Of a stretch of 64,000 nucleotides of DNA, positions 10,012 to 19,548 are shown piece after piece. How positions within the stretch are numbered: position 1 is the stretch's first letter; the number at the start of each line of letters is the position of its first letter. The stretch spans positions 61,100 through 125,099 of the forward strand of contig CAVYYF010000009.1 in NCBI GenBank assembly GCA_963772675.1, given 5' to 3'. The notes below the pieces were generated by a model. That model saw only the letters and a list, made by a program, of their open reading frames with translations. It had not been told where the DNA came from and ran no database searches. The position numbers and the translations under genes are program-made. The DNA is from JAKAGZ01 sp963772675 (GTDB taxonomy: Bacteria; Bacteroidota; Ignavibacteria; Ignavibacteriales; Ignavibacteriaceae).

Positions 10012-10887
10012 CTAACTATTGTTAATTATTTGATTGACGATGTAATCCATCATTTTGAAATAACTATCGATTCCATCCATCCCGTAAACACCTACAGGTA
10101 CTTTTAGAACCTTAACTCCAGTCAATTGTGAAATCTGGTTCGGTGCTGAATCGCTGTAATAATTTTCCATTACGATTAATTTTACACCACCTTTTTTTAC
10201 CAGGTTTATTACGTCTGCATTATGGGAGGGTGTTGGCGGAATTCCCGGTTTTGGTTCAACATAACCAGCTATTTTAATTCCATATTGGTCAGCAAAATAA
10301 ATCCAGCTTGAATGGAAGAATACTATTGGCTCACCTTTTACCTTTGCCATTTTTTTGTCCCACTCCTCTATTTTTGCGTCAAGTTTTTTGATGTAATCAT
10401 CATAATTCTTTTTGTAGTAATTGGCGTTCTCAGGATCTTGAGTAGCAAGGGCATTATAAACTTCCTGTGCCATTATTTTTACATCAACCGGATCAAGATA
10501 ATAATGCGGATTACCATAAGGGTGAACATCACCGTAACGAGCATCCATCTTGGTAGTGGGTACTTCTTTCTTGTCAATGTCCTGTGAAAGGTCAATTATC
10601 TGAACATTAGTATTTCTTGAGCCATCAATTAATTGAGGTAACCATTTTTCAAGGTCAAGCCCAATCTTAAATACAAGATCTGCATTTCTTAATTTTAGCA
10701 TATAGCTTGGCATAACCTCAAGGAAGTGAGGATCCTGGTTACCTCGGCAGAGATAATCAACATCTACTTTATTGCCTCCAATATTTTTTACGAGATCATA
10801 AATTATTGTTGTGGTTGCAACTGCTTTTACGTCAGCAAATGCTGATGTGCTTGTTATCATTAAAAAAAGAATTATTAATTTTTTCAT
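10012..10887 (-). CDS. Zinc/manganese ABC transporter substrate-binding protein (ZnuA/TroA family)
   Basis: I start it at 10887, where MKKLIILFLMITSTSAFA forms a signal peptide behind an AGAGG site; a longer in-frame start has no such signal. Metal ligands typical of cluster A-I proteins are visible: His in QDPHFLE, His in GNPHYYLDP and His in VFFHSSWIYFADQYGI, with a late acidic position near ENYYSDSAP. There is only a short His/Asp-bearing loop (DARYGDVHPYG) where ZnuA proteins often carry a long His-rich loop. It captures the metal in the periplasm. Zinc or manganese remain equally open. Confidence 0.88.
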   Translation of the reverse strand: MKKLIILFLMITSTSAFADVKAVATTTIIYDLVKNIGGNKVDVDYLCRGNQDPHFLEVMPSYMLKLRNADLVFKIGLDLEKWLPQLIDGSRNTNVQIIDLSQDIDKKEVPTTKMDARYGDVHPYGNPHYYLDPVDVKIMAQEVYNALATQDPENANYYKKNYDDYIKKLDAKIEEWDKKMAKVKGEPIVFFHSSWIYFADQYGIKIAGYVEPKPGIPPTPSHNADVINLVKKGGVKLIVMENYYSDSAPNQISQLTGVKVLKVPVGVYGMDGIDSYFKMMDYIVNQIINNS

Positions 10888-10915
10888 TTTAAGCCTCTTT
10901 TCTTCAAAATCGTTA

Positions 10916-12106
10916 TTAAAATGGATGCGCTTTATGCGGGCCAAGAGAAAATATCATCTGCAATGTAAAAATAGTCGAAGGGTCCCTTGTTGCCCCGTTG
11001 GCATAATTATAAAACAAATGTTGTACGCCTAATCTGAATGCCAAAGTATGTTCAATAGGATAATAACCAAACCAACCTGAAATTCCCTGAGTATTATTTT
11101 GATCATCATTGGATAAAGTAATATAAGACGGTGTATCATCTACAATTCCATTTGTGTAATCATACTTCACTCCAAAGCTGTACATTTTGTCAAACAAATA
11201 ATCAACATAAACAAAGGCTCCGTAAGTATTAATTTTTTGCATATTATCAGTAAAAGAATTCACTCCGAAAGAACCAGTTCGGGATACGTCTCTATGATTA
11301 AGAATTCCTTCTCCCTGGATCGTTAATGCAGTGTAATCGTCAGGCCTATATTTATATTTGAAGTCTAAGCCGAGATATGTGTAATATAAGTTTTCAATTA
11401 CAGGTGGTTTAGTTATATCGCCTGTAATATTAAAGTTTGTTTTGGCATGCAAACCATAGGATGCGTCAAGTCCTACACCCAGATTTCCATAATCACTAAC
11501 CTGGAAAAAAGTTCCTAACCTGCTTACCAGAATCGGACTTCGTCCTCGATGGTCAATAATGCTTTGCTCATCATCCGGAGTTGTTACTTCGTTTTTACCA
11601 ATTGCATCTCCCTTAAAAATGCCTACGTCGAGATTTGAATAAAAAGAAGTTGTCGGAAGAATGAAACTTAAATTTATTCCGATATCATTAAATCCGTCAG
11701 GTCCGAAGTAAACCTGGTGAAATAAAGGTCTGTCCAGGAAAGCCCAGGCGTGCGGATGTACGATATTCAATTGTCCAAAACCAACAAGATATTTCCCGGC
11801 TTTTATTTGGATATCTAAAGGTAATCCTCTTACAATTTCTGCATATAACTCCTCAACAGAGAAACTTCCGCCTTCATAGGAGATATTACCTGTAGCTTTT
11901 GCGTAGGGATTAAGGTATCCATCTACAAATAATTCCATTTGGGGAGTATCAAAAATCAATTTACCTTTATCAGGTGAGTTTTTTGTCAGATCGGTATAAG
12001 TACTAAATGTTCCAATCAGACTAATATCAGGATTTACATTCGATTGTGAATACACATTGGCTATTAATGCAATAACTGCAACAAAACTTAAAATGTATTT
12101 TCTCAT
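10916..12106 (-). CDS. Outer-membrane channel linked to metal uptake
   Basis: This 396-residue protein has a signal peptide (MRKYILSFVAVIALIANVYS) and a long beta-barrel-like body rich in Gly, Tyr and Phe. It holds GKYLVGFGQLNIVHPHAWAF near residue 95 and ends in an aromatic strand region (TIFTLQMIFSLG) plus HKAHPF. Such a pattern is seen in porin-like proteins next to ZnuABC-type genes in several phyla. The binding protein starts 28 bases after its stop, so the two are in one transcript. The His-containing motifs VHPHAW and HKAHPF are notable but their role is unknown. It could also be a general porin. Confidence 0.65.
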   Translation of the reverse strand: MRKYILSFVAVIALIANVYSQSNVNPDISLIGTFSTYTDLTKNSPDKGKLIFDTPQMELFVDGYLNPYAKATGNISYEGGSFSVEELYAEIVRGLPLDIQIKAGKYLVGFGQLNIVHPHAWAFLDRPLFHQVYFGPDGFNDIGINLSFILPTTSFYSNLDVGIFKGDAIGKNEVTTPDDEQSIIDHRGRSPILVSRLGTFFQVSDYGNLGVGLDASYGLHAKTNFNITGDITKPPVIENLYYTYLGLDFKYKYRPDDYTALTIQGEGILNHRDVSRTGSFGVNSFTDNMQKINTYGAFVYVDYLFDKMYSFGVKYDYTNGIVDDTPSYITLSNDDQNNTQGISGWFGYYPIEHTLAFRLGVQHLFYNYANGATRDPSTIFTLQMIFSLGPHKAHPF

Positions 12107-12206
12107 GAAAGCTCCAATTAATTCATAATTAGGCTAAGAAGTTTCAAGCAAAAAAGGAAAGTTTTCTGATGTTAGAAAATCTTTTCTCAACCGTATTTAA
12201 GACCTA

Positions 12207-12563
12207 TTATGAACTTATTGGAGGTGCGCGAAGTGAAATATGAGAATACTTTAATGAAGTAAAATCATTTATCCCGGGCAGATTTAGTCTTGACTCTAAT
12301 TGAGCCAGAGATTGTATAATGTTGGAAGATGAATAATGAAAATTATCTATTGATTGAGCAAACTGGTGCAGACTACAAATACTGAAGAAATCATCCAGTG
12401 TGAGATCAGTGACGCTGTTCGTTGTAGCAGAATTAGTAAAGGCAGTCAGTTGGTCAATGTTGTATGGATGGAAATGAAATATTCCTACTAATACGAATAG
12501 AGAATAAATAGACAAAAATAATTTGCCGCAGCGTTTTCTATATTTTTTTGTGACTTTTTGCAT
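12207..12563 (-). CDS. Small exported His/Cys protein B (118 aa), paralogue of 7981-8337
   Basis: This is the first gene of the minus-strand metal locus. It has the same length as protein A and shares a basic start, one hydrophobic segment, His30-Phe-His32, Cys63 with His66 (ICSLHQF), His76 (DNFHYSS) and a C-terminal RAPP at about residues 112-115. Overall identity is moderate, so the shared residues are probably under selection. The outer-membrane channel gene begins 100 bases downstream. Protein A and B bracket the channel and ABC genes. No known family is recognised; a metal-binding role is inferred from the ligands and the neighbours. Confidence 0.7.
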   Translation of the reverse strand: MQKVTKKYRKRCGKLFLSIYSLFVLVGIFHFHPYNIDQLTAFTNSATTNSVTDLTLDDFFSICSLHQFAQSIDNFHYSSSNIIQSLAQLESRLNLPGINDFTSLKYSHISLRAPPISS

Positions 12564-12708
12564 TTAATTTAAATTCAATATATAAATATATGATTTACAG
12601 GTCAATTCCATTGTGATAGAGAGATTATTTTAATGATGGATAATTGCTTGTAAATCCGCTAAAGATTAACTTTGTAGATAAACAAATTTGAATTACGAGG
12701 AGACCCGG

Positions 12709-13879
12709 ATGCAAAAGTTTCAGGGAGTGGATTATTTTAACATTGAATCGCTCCTATCGGAAGAAGAAATAATGATCAGGGATTCAGTAAGAGAATTTGT
12801 ATCTGAAGAAGTTATCCCTATAATTGAAAAATATAACAGGGAAGGTAAGTTCCCTATGGAATTAATCCCCCAAATGGCTGAACTTGGTCTTTTGGGCACA
12901 AACCTGCCTCAAAAATATGGATGCGCTGAACTGAACAATGTTGCATACGGATTGGTAATGCAGGAACTCGAAAGAGGAGATAGCGGAATCAGGAGTTTTG
13001 TTTCAGTGCAAAGTGCACTTGTGATGTATCCAATATTTGCCTTTGGCAGCGAAGAACAAAAAGATTTCTGGCTTCCACAGTTGGCTAAAGGAGAAAAGAT
13101 TGGTTGTTTTGGGTTAACAGAGCCGGATTATGGTTCTAATCCCGGGGGAATGGTAACAAAAGCTGAAAAAGCTGATGGGGGATATAACCTCAACGGTGCT
13201 AAAATGTGGATCACGAATGGAACGATCGCTGATGTTGCGGTTGTTTGGGCTAAACTGAATGGTGTTGTAAGAGGTTTCCTAGTTGAAAAGGGTTTTAACA
13301 GGATTTACATCACCCGAAATGAAAGGGAAGCATTCACTCCGGGCTTCTGTTACTTCAGAATTAGTCTTTGATAATGTCTTTATACCTGAACAGAATATAC
13401 TTCCTAAAACAGAAGGGCTTAAAAATGCACTTATGTGCCTTAACCAGGCAAGATATGGAATAGCATGTGGCGTTGTCGGTGCTATGATGGCCTGCTACGA
13501 TACTGCACTTAATTATGCTAAATCCAGAGTACAATTTAGCAAGCCTATTGCAGCTTATCAGATGACACAGGAAAAGCTCGTTTATATTTTAACAGAAATT
13601 ACAAAGGCCCAGTTGTTAAATATACAGTTGGGTAGGATGAAGGATAATAAGACGTTAAAACATACGCACGTTTCTCTCGCAAAGAGAAATAACTGTGAGA
13701 AAGCTCTTGAGGTGGCAAGAATATCACGGGAGATTTTGGGAGCAAACGGGATTCTTGATGAATACCCAATTATGAGACACTCGGCTAATCTAGAATCAGT
13801 TAAAACTTATGAGGGAACTCACGAGATGCACACTTTAATTATTGGTGAAGATATAACTGGTTACCCTGCTTTTGAATAA
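12709..13879 (+). CDS. gcdH: Glutaryl-CoA dehydrogenase-like acyl-CoA dehydrogenase (frameshifted)
   Basis: The ATG at 12709 follows a strong GAGGAG site by 6 bases, which decides against an upstream TTG. The protein shows the acyl-CoA dehydrogenase N-domain, the FAD-binding middle (GCFGLTEPDYGSNPG, KMWITNG) and the C-domain with the catalytic Glu in KTYEGTHEMH. The combination LRASVTSELVFDNVFIPEQN and CLNQARYGIACGVVGAM is typical of glutaryl-CoA dehydrogenases, which convert glutaryl-CoA to crotonyl-CoA in lysine and tryptophan breakdown. One extra base near 13297-13300 shifts the frame between LVEKGF and GFTSPEMKGK. Other short-chain dehydrogenase functions are possible. Confidence 0.82.
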
Positions 13880-13932
13880 TAACTTACGTAAGTCACTTAA
13901 TGTGGCTTTTTTAATATTTGGGAAGATAGAAA

Positions 13933-15396
13933 ATGAAAAATGATATGATAAAAGAAGGCTTAACATTTGATGACGTCCTGCTGGAACCTGCAAGATCATC
14001 AGTGCTCCCGAGAGAAGTCGATATAAGCACATACCTTACACCTGAAATTAAATTAAATATACCTTTCATTTCAGCTGCAATGGATACAGTTACAGAATCA
14101 GATATGGCTATTGCCATTGCGAGGGAGGGTGGAATAGGAATTTTACATAAAAACATGTCAATAGAAGAACAAAGTGCTGAGATCGATAAAGTTAAGAGGT
14201 CAGAGAGCGGAATGATCCAGGATCCTGTTACTTTAAAAGAAGACCAAACAATTAGTTATGCACTTGAGTTAATGAAAAGGTATAGTATATCAGGTATTCC
14301 TGTTGTGGATGATATAGGAAAGTTAGTGGGTATTTTAACAAACAGGGACCTTAGATTTTCGCCTAATCCCAAACTTAAGGTAAGGGAATTAATGACATTT
14401 GAAAACCTGATTACTGCTCCCCAAGGAACAACGTTAGAAAAAGCTGAGAAAATACTTCAGAAATATAAAATTGAAAAACTTCCTGTGGTTGATAAGAACT
14501 ATAAATTAAAAGGGCTAATCACATTCAAAGACATTCAAAAGAAAACTAAGCATCCTTTTGCTTGCAAAGATAATCTTGGAAGATTGAGAGTAGGAGCAGC
14601 AGTTGGAATTACAATTGATACAATTGAGAGAGTTTCTGCACTGGTAAAGGCCGGAGCGGATGCAATAGTAATTGATACAGCTCATGGTCATTCAATGGGT
14701 GTAATTCGAACCGTTAAAGAGGTAAGAAAAAAATTTAAATATGAACAGCTAATTGTTGGTAATATAGGGACATATGATGCAGCACTTGAACTTTTCAACT
14801 GTAAAATTGATGCTATAAAAGTTGGGATAGGGCCTGGTTCCATTTGCACCACTAGAGTAGTTGCAGGCGTAGGTGTGCCTCAGATTACTGCTGTTAGCGA
14901 AACATTCAGAGCTGTTGGTAAAAAAGGAATACCTATTATTGCTGATGGTGGTATTAAACAAACAGGAGACGTTCCGAAAGCAATAGCTGCGGGAGCAGAT
15001 TCTGTAATGATTGGAGGGCTGTTTGCGGGAGTCGAAGAAACACCCGGCGAAAAAGCCTTATATGAGGGAAGAAGTTTCAAAATTTACCGTGGGATGGGCT
15101 CGCTTTCTGCGATGAAAAAGGGCAGTAAGGACAGGTATTTTCAGGATGTAGAAGATGATATTGCTAAACTGGTTCCGGAGGGTGTGGAAGGAAGAGTGCC
15201 TTTCAAAGGTCCTCTATCGGACACTATTTATCAACTTATAGGGGGATTAAGATCAGCTATGGGTTATTGTGGAGTTAAGAATATTAAACAACTTAAAACT
15301 AAAGCTAAATTTGTCAAGATTACATTTGCAGGTTTAAAAGAGAGCCATCCACATGATGTAATTATTACGAAGGAAGCTCCAAATTATCACTCCTAA
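13933..15396 (+). CDS. guaB: Inosine-5'-monophosphate dehydrogenase
   Basis: This full-length IMPDH of 487 residues oxidises IMP to XMP with NAD, the first step to GMP. The start KEGLTFDDVLLEPARSSVLP is typical. A pair of CBS domains lies at about residues 95-215. The catalytic loop GIGPGSICTTRVVAGVGVPQ contains the active Cys. The glycine-rich ADGGIKQTGDVPKAIAAGA and the flap region MGSLSAMKKGSKDRY follow. It is intact, unlike both flanking reading frames that carry indels. Confidence 0.97.
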   Translation: MKNDMIKEGLTFDDVLLEPARSSVLPREVDISTYLTPEIKLNIPFISAAMDTVTESDMAIAIAREGGIGILHKNMSIEEQSAEIDKVKRSESGMIQDPVTLKEDQTISYALELMKRYSISGIPVVDDIGKLVGILTNRDLRFSPNPKLKVRELMTFENLITAPQGTTLEKAEKILQKYKIEKLPVVDKNYKLKGLITFKDIQKKTKHPFACKDNLGRLRVGAAVGITIDTIERVSALVKAGADAIVIDTAHGHSMGVIRTVKEVRKKFKYEQLIVGNIGTYDAALELFNCKIDAIKVGIGPGSICTTRVVAGVGVPQITAVSETFRAVGKKGIPIIADGGIKQTGDVPKAIAAGADSVMIGGLFAGVEETPGEKALYEGRSFKIYRGMGSLSAMKKGSKDRYFQDVEDDIAKLVPEGVEGRVPFKGPLSDTIYQLIGGLRSAMGYCGVKNIKQLKTKAKFVKITFAGLKESHPHDVIITKEAPNYHS

Positions 15397-15466
15397 GCTT
15401 TGGGAAAATATTACATTAAACTAAAACTATTTTCAAATAATTAAAATTATTTTTGGGTTGTGCTGA

Positions 15467-16747
15467 ATGTTTAAAGTGTTAGTGATTGCTTATTATTTTC
15501 CTCCAATGGGTTTAAGTGGTGTTCAAAGAACGCTGAAATTTGTTAAGTACATGAAAAACTACAATTGGGTACCAACTGTCCTGACTGCGGGCACAACTGC
15601 TTACTATGCTCATGATTTTACTCTTCTTCAAGAAGCAGAAAATGAAAAAATAAAAATCGTAAGAGTTGGTGGGAAAGACATCAATTCCCGAATGGCCTCA
15701 AAAGGCACTGTCGGAATGCCTGCTGAAAAGGTTAGAAAAATTTTAAGCAGATTAAGTGCAACTTTTTTTATACCTGATAATAAAAAGGGATGGTGTAAAA
15801 AAGCAATTTTCAGAGCACGCGAACTTTTACAAAATGAAAAATTTGACCTTATTTTTGTCAGTGGCCCTCCGTTTTCCAGTTTTAATATGGCTGTAAAATT
15901 AAAAAATGAATTTAATCTGCCTCTCGTGATAGATTACAGGGATCTTTGGTTTGGCAATCAGTTTGGATTTTACCCGACTCCTTTACATAGCTATCTTCAC
16001 AAAAGACTGGAATATGCCGTGTTAAGGGCTGCAGATAAAATAATTGTAACAAACAGGAAAATAAAAGAAAAAATATTATCAGGATATAAGTTCCTTACTT
16101 TTGAAGATGTATTTATAATACCGCATGGTTTTGATCAGGAGGACTTCAAGGATCTTACAATTGATAAAAAGATAAAAACAAAAATGATTCTTACTTACAT
16201 TGGAATCTTTTACGAATTTATTACTCCGGAATATTTTTTTAAGGCTTTTAAAAAACTTTTGATTGAACGTCCTGAAATTGGAGCACGTATAGAATTACAC
16301 TTTGTCGGTATACTAAGAAAAGAAAATGAAAAATTAATAAGAAAATTAGAATTGCAGGAATTTGTAAAAAGTCATGGCGATTTAAATCATAGGGAAGCAT
16401 TAGTCAAAGCAATATCTAGTGATGTATTGTGGATGATGGTTGGCAGAGGCAGAAATGCAGATACTGTGTCAAGCGGGAAAATATATGAGTACTTTGGAAC
16501 AAGGAAACCTATATTGGCCTGCGTCCCAGAAGGAGCTTTAAAAAATTCTTTGAATGATTATAAGGCTTCATTTATTGTAGAGCCGGACGATATTGATGGA
16601 ATTAAAAATATGATTTTGAAGATTTATGATCTTTATACCAAAAACCAGTTACCGGTTCCCGACGAACAACTTATAGAAAAACACAAAAGGGATTTTTTAA
16701 CAGACGAATTAACCAAACAATTTTTCTTTTTAGTTAAGGCTGAATGA
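15467..16747 (+). CDS. Glycosyltransferase, GT4-like
   Basis: This 426-residue protein has the two-lobed GT-B layout. The N-lobe begins VLVIAYYFPPMGLSGVQRTL, a glycine loop typical of GT4 enzymes. The C-lobe holds LTYIGIFYEFITPEYFF, LHFVGILRKENEK and the donor-binding segment SSGKIYEYFGTRKPILAC, where Glu-x7-Glu-like geometry is expected. It is likely a cytoplasmic enzyme adding a sugar to a lipid-linked glycan or glycoprotein; donor and acceptor are unknown. Its stop overlaps the purD start (ATGA), so the two are translationally coupled, although their pathways differ. Confidence 0.82.
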   Translation: MFKVLVIAYYFPPMGLSGVQRTLKFVKYMKNYNWVPTVLTAGTTAYYAHDFTLLQEAENEKIKIVRVGGKDINSRMASKGTVGMPAEKVRKILSRLSATFFIPDNKKGWCKKAIFRARELLQNEKFDLIFVSGPPFSSFNMAVKLKNEFNLPLVIDYRDLWFGNQFGFYPTPLHSYLHKRLEYAVLRAADKIIVTNRKIKEKILSGYKFLTFEDVFIIPHGFDQEDFKDLTIDKKIKTKMILTYIGIFYEFITPEYFFKAFKKLLIERPEIGARIELHFVGILRKENEKLIRKLELQEFVKSHGDLNHREALVKAISSDVLWMMVGRGRNADTVSSGKIYEYFGTRKPILACVPEGALKNSLNDYKASFIVEPDDIDGIKNMILKIYDLYTKNQLPVPDEQLIEKHKRDFLTDELTKQFFFLVKAE

Positions 16748-18038
16748 TGAATGTTTTACTGATTGGTTCCGGGGGACGTGAAAATGCTCTTGCCCATAAA
16801 ATCTCACAAAGCTGCACTCTAGAAAAATTATACATTGCGCCAGGTAATCCGGGTACTGAAAAATATGGTGAAAATGTTTCAATAGAAATCAAAGATTATA
16901 ATGCAGTTTCTGATTTCTGCAATGCAAAGAATATTGAATTGGTTGTTGTGGGTCCAGAGCAACCGCTTGTTGATGGAATTGCCGACTATTTAAGAGACAA
17001 AAATTTTAATGTGTTTGGCCCTAGCTCTAAAGCCGCTGAGATCGAAGCTCATAAATCCTATGCCAAGGGTTTGATGAAAAAATATAATATTCCAACAGCC
17101 GGTTATGTTGAATTCGATTACACACAGCAGGAGGAAGCTTTAAATTATCTAAAACATATTGCATATCCTCTGTGTGATAAAAGCTGATGGACTTGCTGCC
17201 GGTAAAGGTGTTTTGATCTGTAATAATTTCCCTGAAGTATCTTCAGCAATTGAAGAAGTTTTTGTTCACAAGGTTTTTGGAGCTAGCGGAGAAAAAATAA
17301 TAGTTGAAGAGTTTATGAAAGGAGAAGAACTTTCAATTTTTGCTATTACAGATGGGGAAAATTTTGTTTGCCTGCCTTCCTCACAGGATCATAAAAGAAT
17401 AGGCGATAACGATACCGGTAAAGAATACAGGCGGTATGGGTGCTTATTCACCTGCTCCGATTGCTACAGACGAACTTTTGAAAAATATTGAGAGACAAAT
17501 CATTTCACCTACTATAAAAGCACTGGCTAATGAAGGAAGAAAATTTATTGGATGCCTTTATGCCGGGTTAATGTTAACAGCTGAAGGACCAAAAGTAGTA
17601 GAATTTAACTGCCGTTTTGGAGATCCGGAAACACAGGCGGTGTTACCCTTATTAAAGGGGACTTTCTGAAGTTATTATATTCAGCAGCTTCTGGAAAGAT
17701 AGATAAGAGTGCGGTCAAGTATTCTGATAGCTGTGCTGTGTGTGTGGTCGCCGCTTCTAAAGGATACCCTGAAGCATATCAAAAAGGATATACAATTACT
17801 GGTTTGGATTCGTTAGATAATAACGAAGTTTTTGTTTACCAGGCTGGTACAGCAAGAAAGAATAATCATATAATAACGAATGGGGGAAGGGTGCTTGGTG
17901 TTACTGCTATTGTCGAACAGTAATGATTTGAAATCTGCGCAATCTAAAGCCTATGAAGCTTTAGAGAAAATTCATTTTACTGATATCTATTACAGAAGTG
18001 ATATTGGTGCAAAAGCATTTAAGCATCTAAAAAATTAA
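16744..18038 (+). pseudogene. purD: Phosphoribosylamine-glycine ligase with four single-base indels
   Basis: PurD joins glycine to phosphoribosylamine in purine synthesis. The entire protein can be read across frames: MNVLLIGSGGRENALAHKI, the ATP-grasp part KADGLAAGKGVLICNN, VVEFNCRFGDPETQAVLPLL and the closing DIGAKAFKHLKN. Four lesions break it: an extra g at 17172 (YPLVIKADG restored when removed), an extra g at 17423, a missing g near 17660, and an extra g at 17915. The sequence between lesions is fully conserved and free of stops. That argues for sequencing error in an essential gene more than for old decay, but a true pseudogene cannot be excluded. Confidence 0.88.
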
Positions 18039-18070
18039 AACCTCCACAGTTCATAAAACTATGGAGGTTT
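18038..18070 (+). terminator. Terminator after purD
   Basis: Stem AAACCTCCA-c-AGTT / AACT-a-TGGAGGTTT with a short loop, beginning at the last base of the purD stop codon. The long stem and terminal T-run make it a strong terminator. Confidence 0.8.
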
Positions 18071-18078
18071 ATTGTTAG

Positions 18079-18164
18079 TACCGAAGGCCGGACTCGAACC
18101 GGCACAAGGTTTAAGCCATACTGGATTTTGAGTCCAGCGCGTCTACCAATTCCGCCACTTCGGC
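18079..18164 (-). tRNA. tRNA-Leu (CAA)
   Basis: On the minus strand the sequence begins GCCGAAGTGGCGGAATTGG and ends CTTCGGT plus A. Anticodon CAA lies in ACTCAAAAT. A long variable arm (ATGGCTTAAACCTTGT) and T-arm GGTTCGAGTCC fit a class II leucine tRNA. CCA is not encoded. Confidence 0.95.
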
Positions 18165-18354
18165 ATTAATTTATAAAATTAGAATTTCCAAAAATAGCAA
18201 ACATTCCTTTAGCTATCAATAAACTAAGAAACTAATAATAATTCATACCAAATTTGCCTTTTGTTGGCTCAGGCTAAATATAAATAACATCAGAAAGAAG
18301 GGAACTATTTAACCTTTTTATTTTGTTTTTTTTAAAATAACAAGGCATACATTT

Positions 18355-19548
18355 ATGGCAACTAATGTTGGCATTGGATACAGTGTAAATAAAGATTCTT
18401 TCAAATCTGGAGTAGAATGCATTAGTAAAGCGATTGATAAAGCAGGCATTTCGGAGCCGGATTTTTCGATGATTTATTGTGGAAGGAAACATAATCCTAA
18501 AGAATTTTTAAATGGAGTTAGGAGTGTTACCAAAGATTCAAAACTTATTGGCGGAAGCTGTTTCGGCGTAATAACCAATGATAATCTGGGGTATGATGGG
18601 TATGAATGTGGTGCAGCGGTTATTAAATCGGATCATCTGAAATTTGATGTATTCGTTCAAACAGAACTTGAAAAAGATGAATATGCTGCCGGTAAATCAT
18701 TAGGGCTAAAAATAAAAAAGGAAATAGCCAGCGATTATTCACTTTTATTACTGTATGATTCTATCAAAAGTAATGATCCTCCCCGTCTAAATTATGCTAC
18801 ATTGTTCTCAAAGGGATTAGAAGAAACTCTTCAGCCTTTTCCGGAAATTGTAGGCGGAGGATTGTTAAGTGATGCTCTTTTTGCGGTACCTTGTTGCCAA
18901 TTCTTCAATGACAGGATTCTTGAAAAGAGTATTTTAGCTGTCAGTATTTCAGGCAAGCATACGTTCCACTCTTCTATTATTCACGGTTGTAAGCCTTCAA
19001 GTAGTTATAAAACTCTAACTAAAGTCGAAGGACCTGTAATCTATGAAATCGATAATCAGCCTGCACTTGAAGTTATAGACAAAATGTTGGGACCGGACAA
19101 CGGGCTAAAATGGAAGGACTTTGCATTATATATTACGCTTGGTCTAAACCTGGGTAAAAAGTTTGAAGATTTTGATTATAATAATTATGCTAACCGTCTT
19201 GTTTTGGCTGTTGATGAGAAAGAAAAGGCACTTATAATGTTTGAACCAGATCTTAAAACAGGTGATGAAATTCAGCTAATGAGAAGAAGTATAGACCTGA
19301 ATTATGTAACCGAAGGTATAGGGGATATTGTAACTAAAGTCAAAAATCCTTTATTTATATTTTATATAGACTGTGCAGGCAGGGTAAAACCATTTTCCGG
19401 GGGACTGTTGGAAGAAGCTGAAGAAGTTCAAAATGCAGTCGGTGATATCCCTTTGCTGGGTTTTTATTCTGGTGTTGAATTAGCTAAAATAAGAGGGAAG
19501 TTACAACCTCTGGATTGGACCGGTGTAGTGTCCGTTATAGGTGAATAA
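18355..19548 (+). CDS. FIST-domain sensory protein
   Basis: The 397 residues span a FIST N domain (about 25-215) and a FIST C domain (about 225-375). Supporting segments are MIYCGRKHNPKEFLNGVRSV, KLIGGSCFGVIT, LLLYDS, VGGGLLSDALF and the C-terminal GFYSGVELAKIRGKLQPLDW with TGVVSVIGE, where FIST proteins usually read (F/Y)YTYGE-like motifs. FIST proteins are predicted cytoplasmic sensors of small ligands. The histidine kinase gene overlaps its 3' end by 8 bases, so FIST is very likely the input module of the kinase and regulator that follow. Confidence 0.85.
   Translation: MATNVGIGYSVNKDSFKSGVECISKAIDKAGISEPDFSMIYCGRKHNPKEFLNGVRSVTKDSKLIGGSCFGVITNDNLGYDGYECGAAVIKSDHLKFDVFVQTELEKDEYAAGKSLGLKIKKEIASDYSLLLLYDSIKSNDPPRLNYATLFSKGLEETLQPFPEIVGGGLLSDALFAVPCCQFFNDRILEKSILAVSISGKHTFHSSIIHGCKPSSSYKTLTKVEGPVIYEIDNQPALEVIDKMLGPDNGLKWKDFALYITLGLNLGKKFEDFDYNNYANRLVLAVDEKEKALIMFEPDLKTGDEIQLMRRSIDLNYVTEGIGDIVTKVKNPLFIFYIDCAGRVKPFSGGLLEEAEEVQNAVGDIPLLGFYSGVELAKIRGKLQPLDWTGVVSVIGE

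Noticed and set aside
12564..12700. Zur, Fur or MntR box before the metal locus
   Set aside because: No palindrome good enough to name was found on reading the region.
12640..12708. Bacteroidota-type -33/-7 promoter before gcdH
   Set aside because: TTTG-like strings are present but spacing is not convincing and AT-rich DNA gives such matches by chance.
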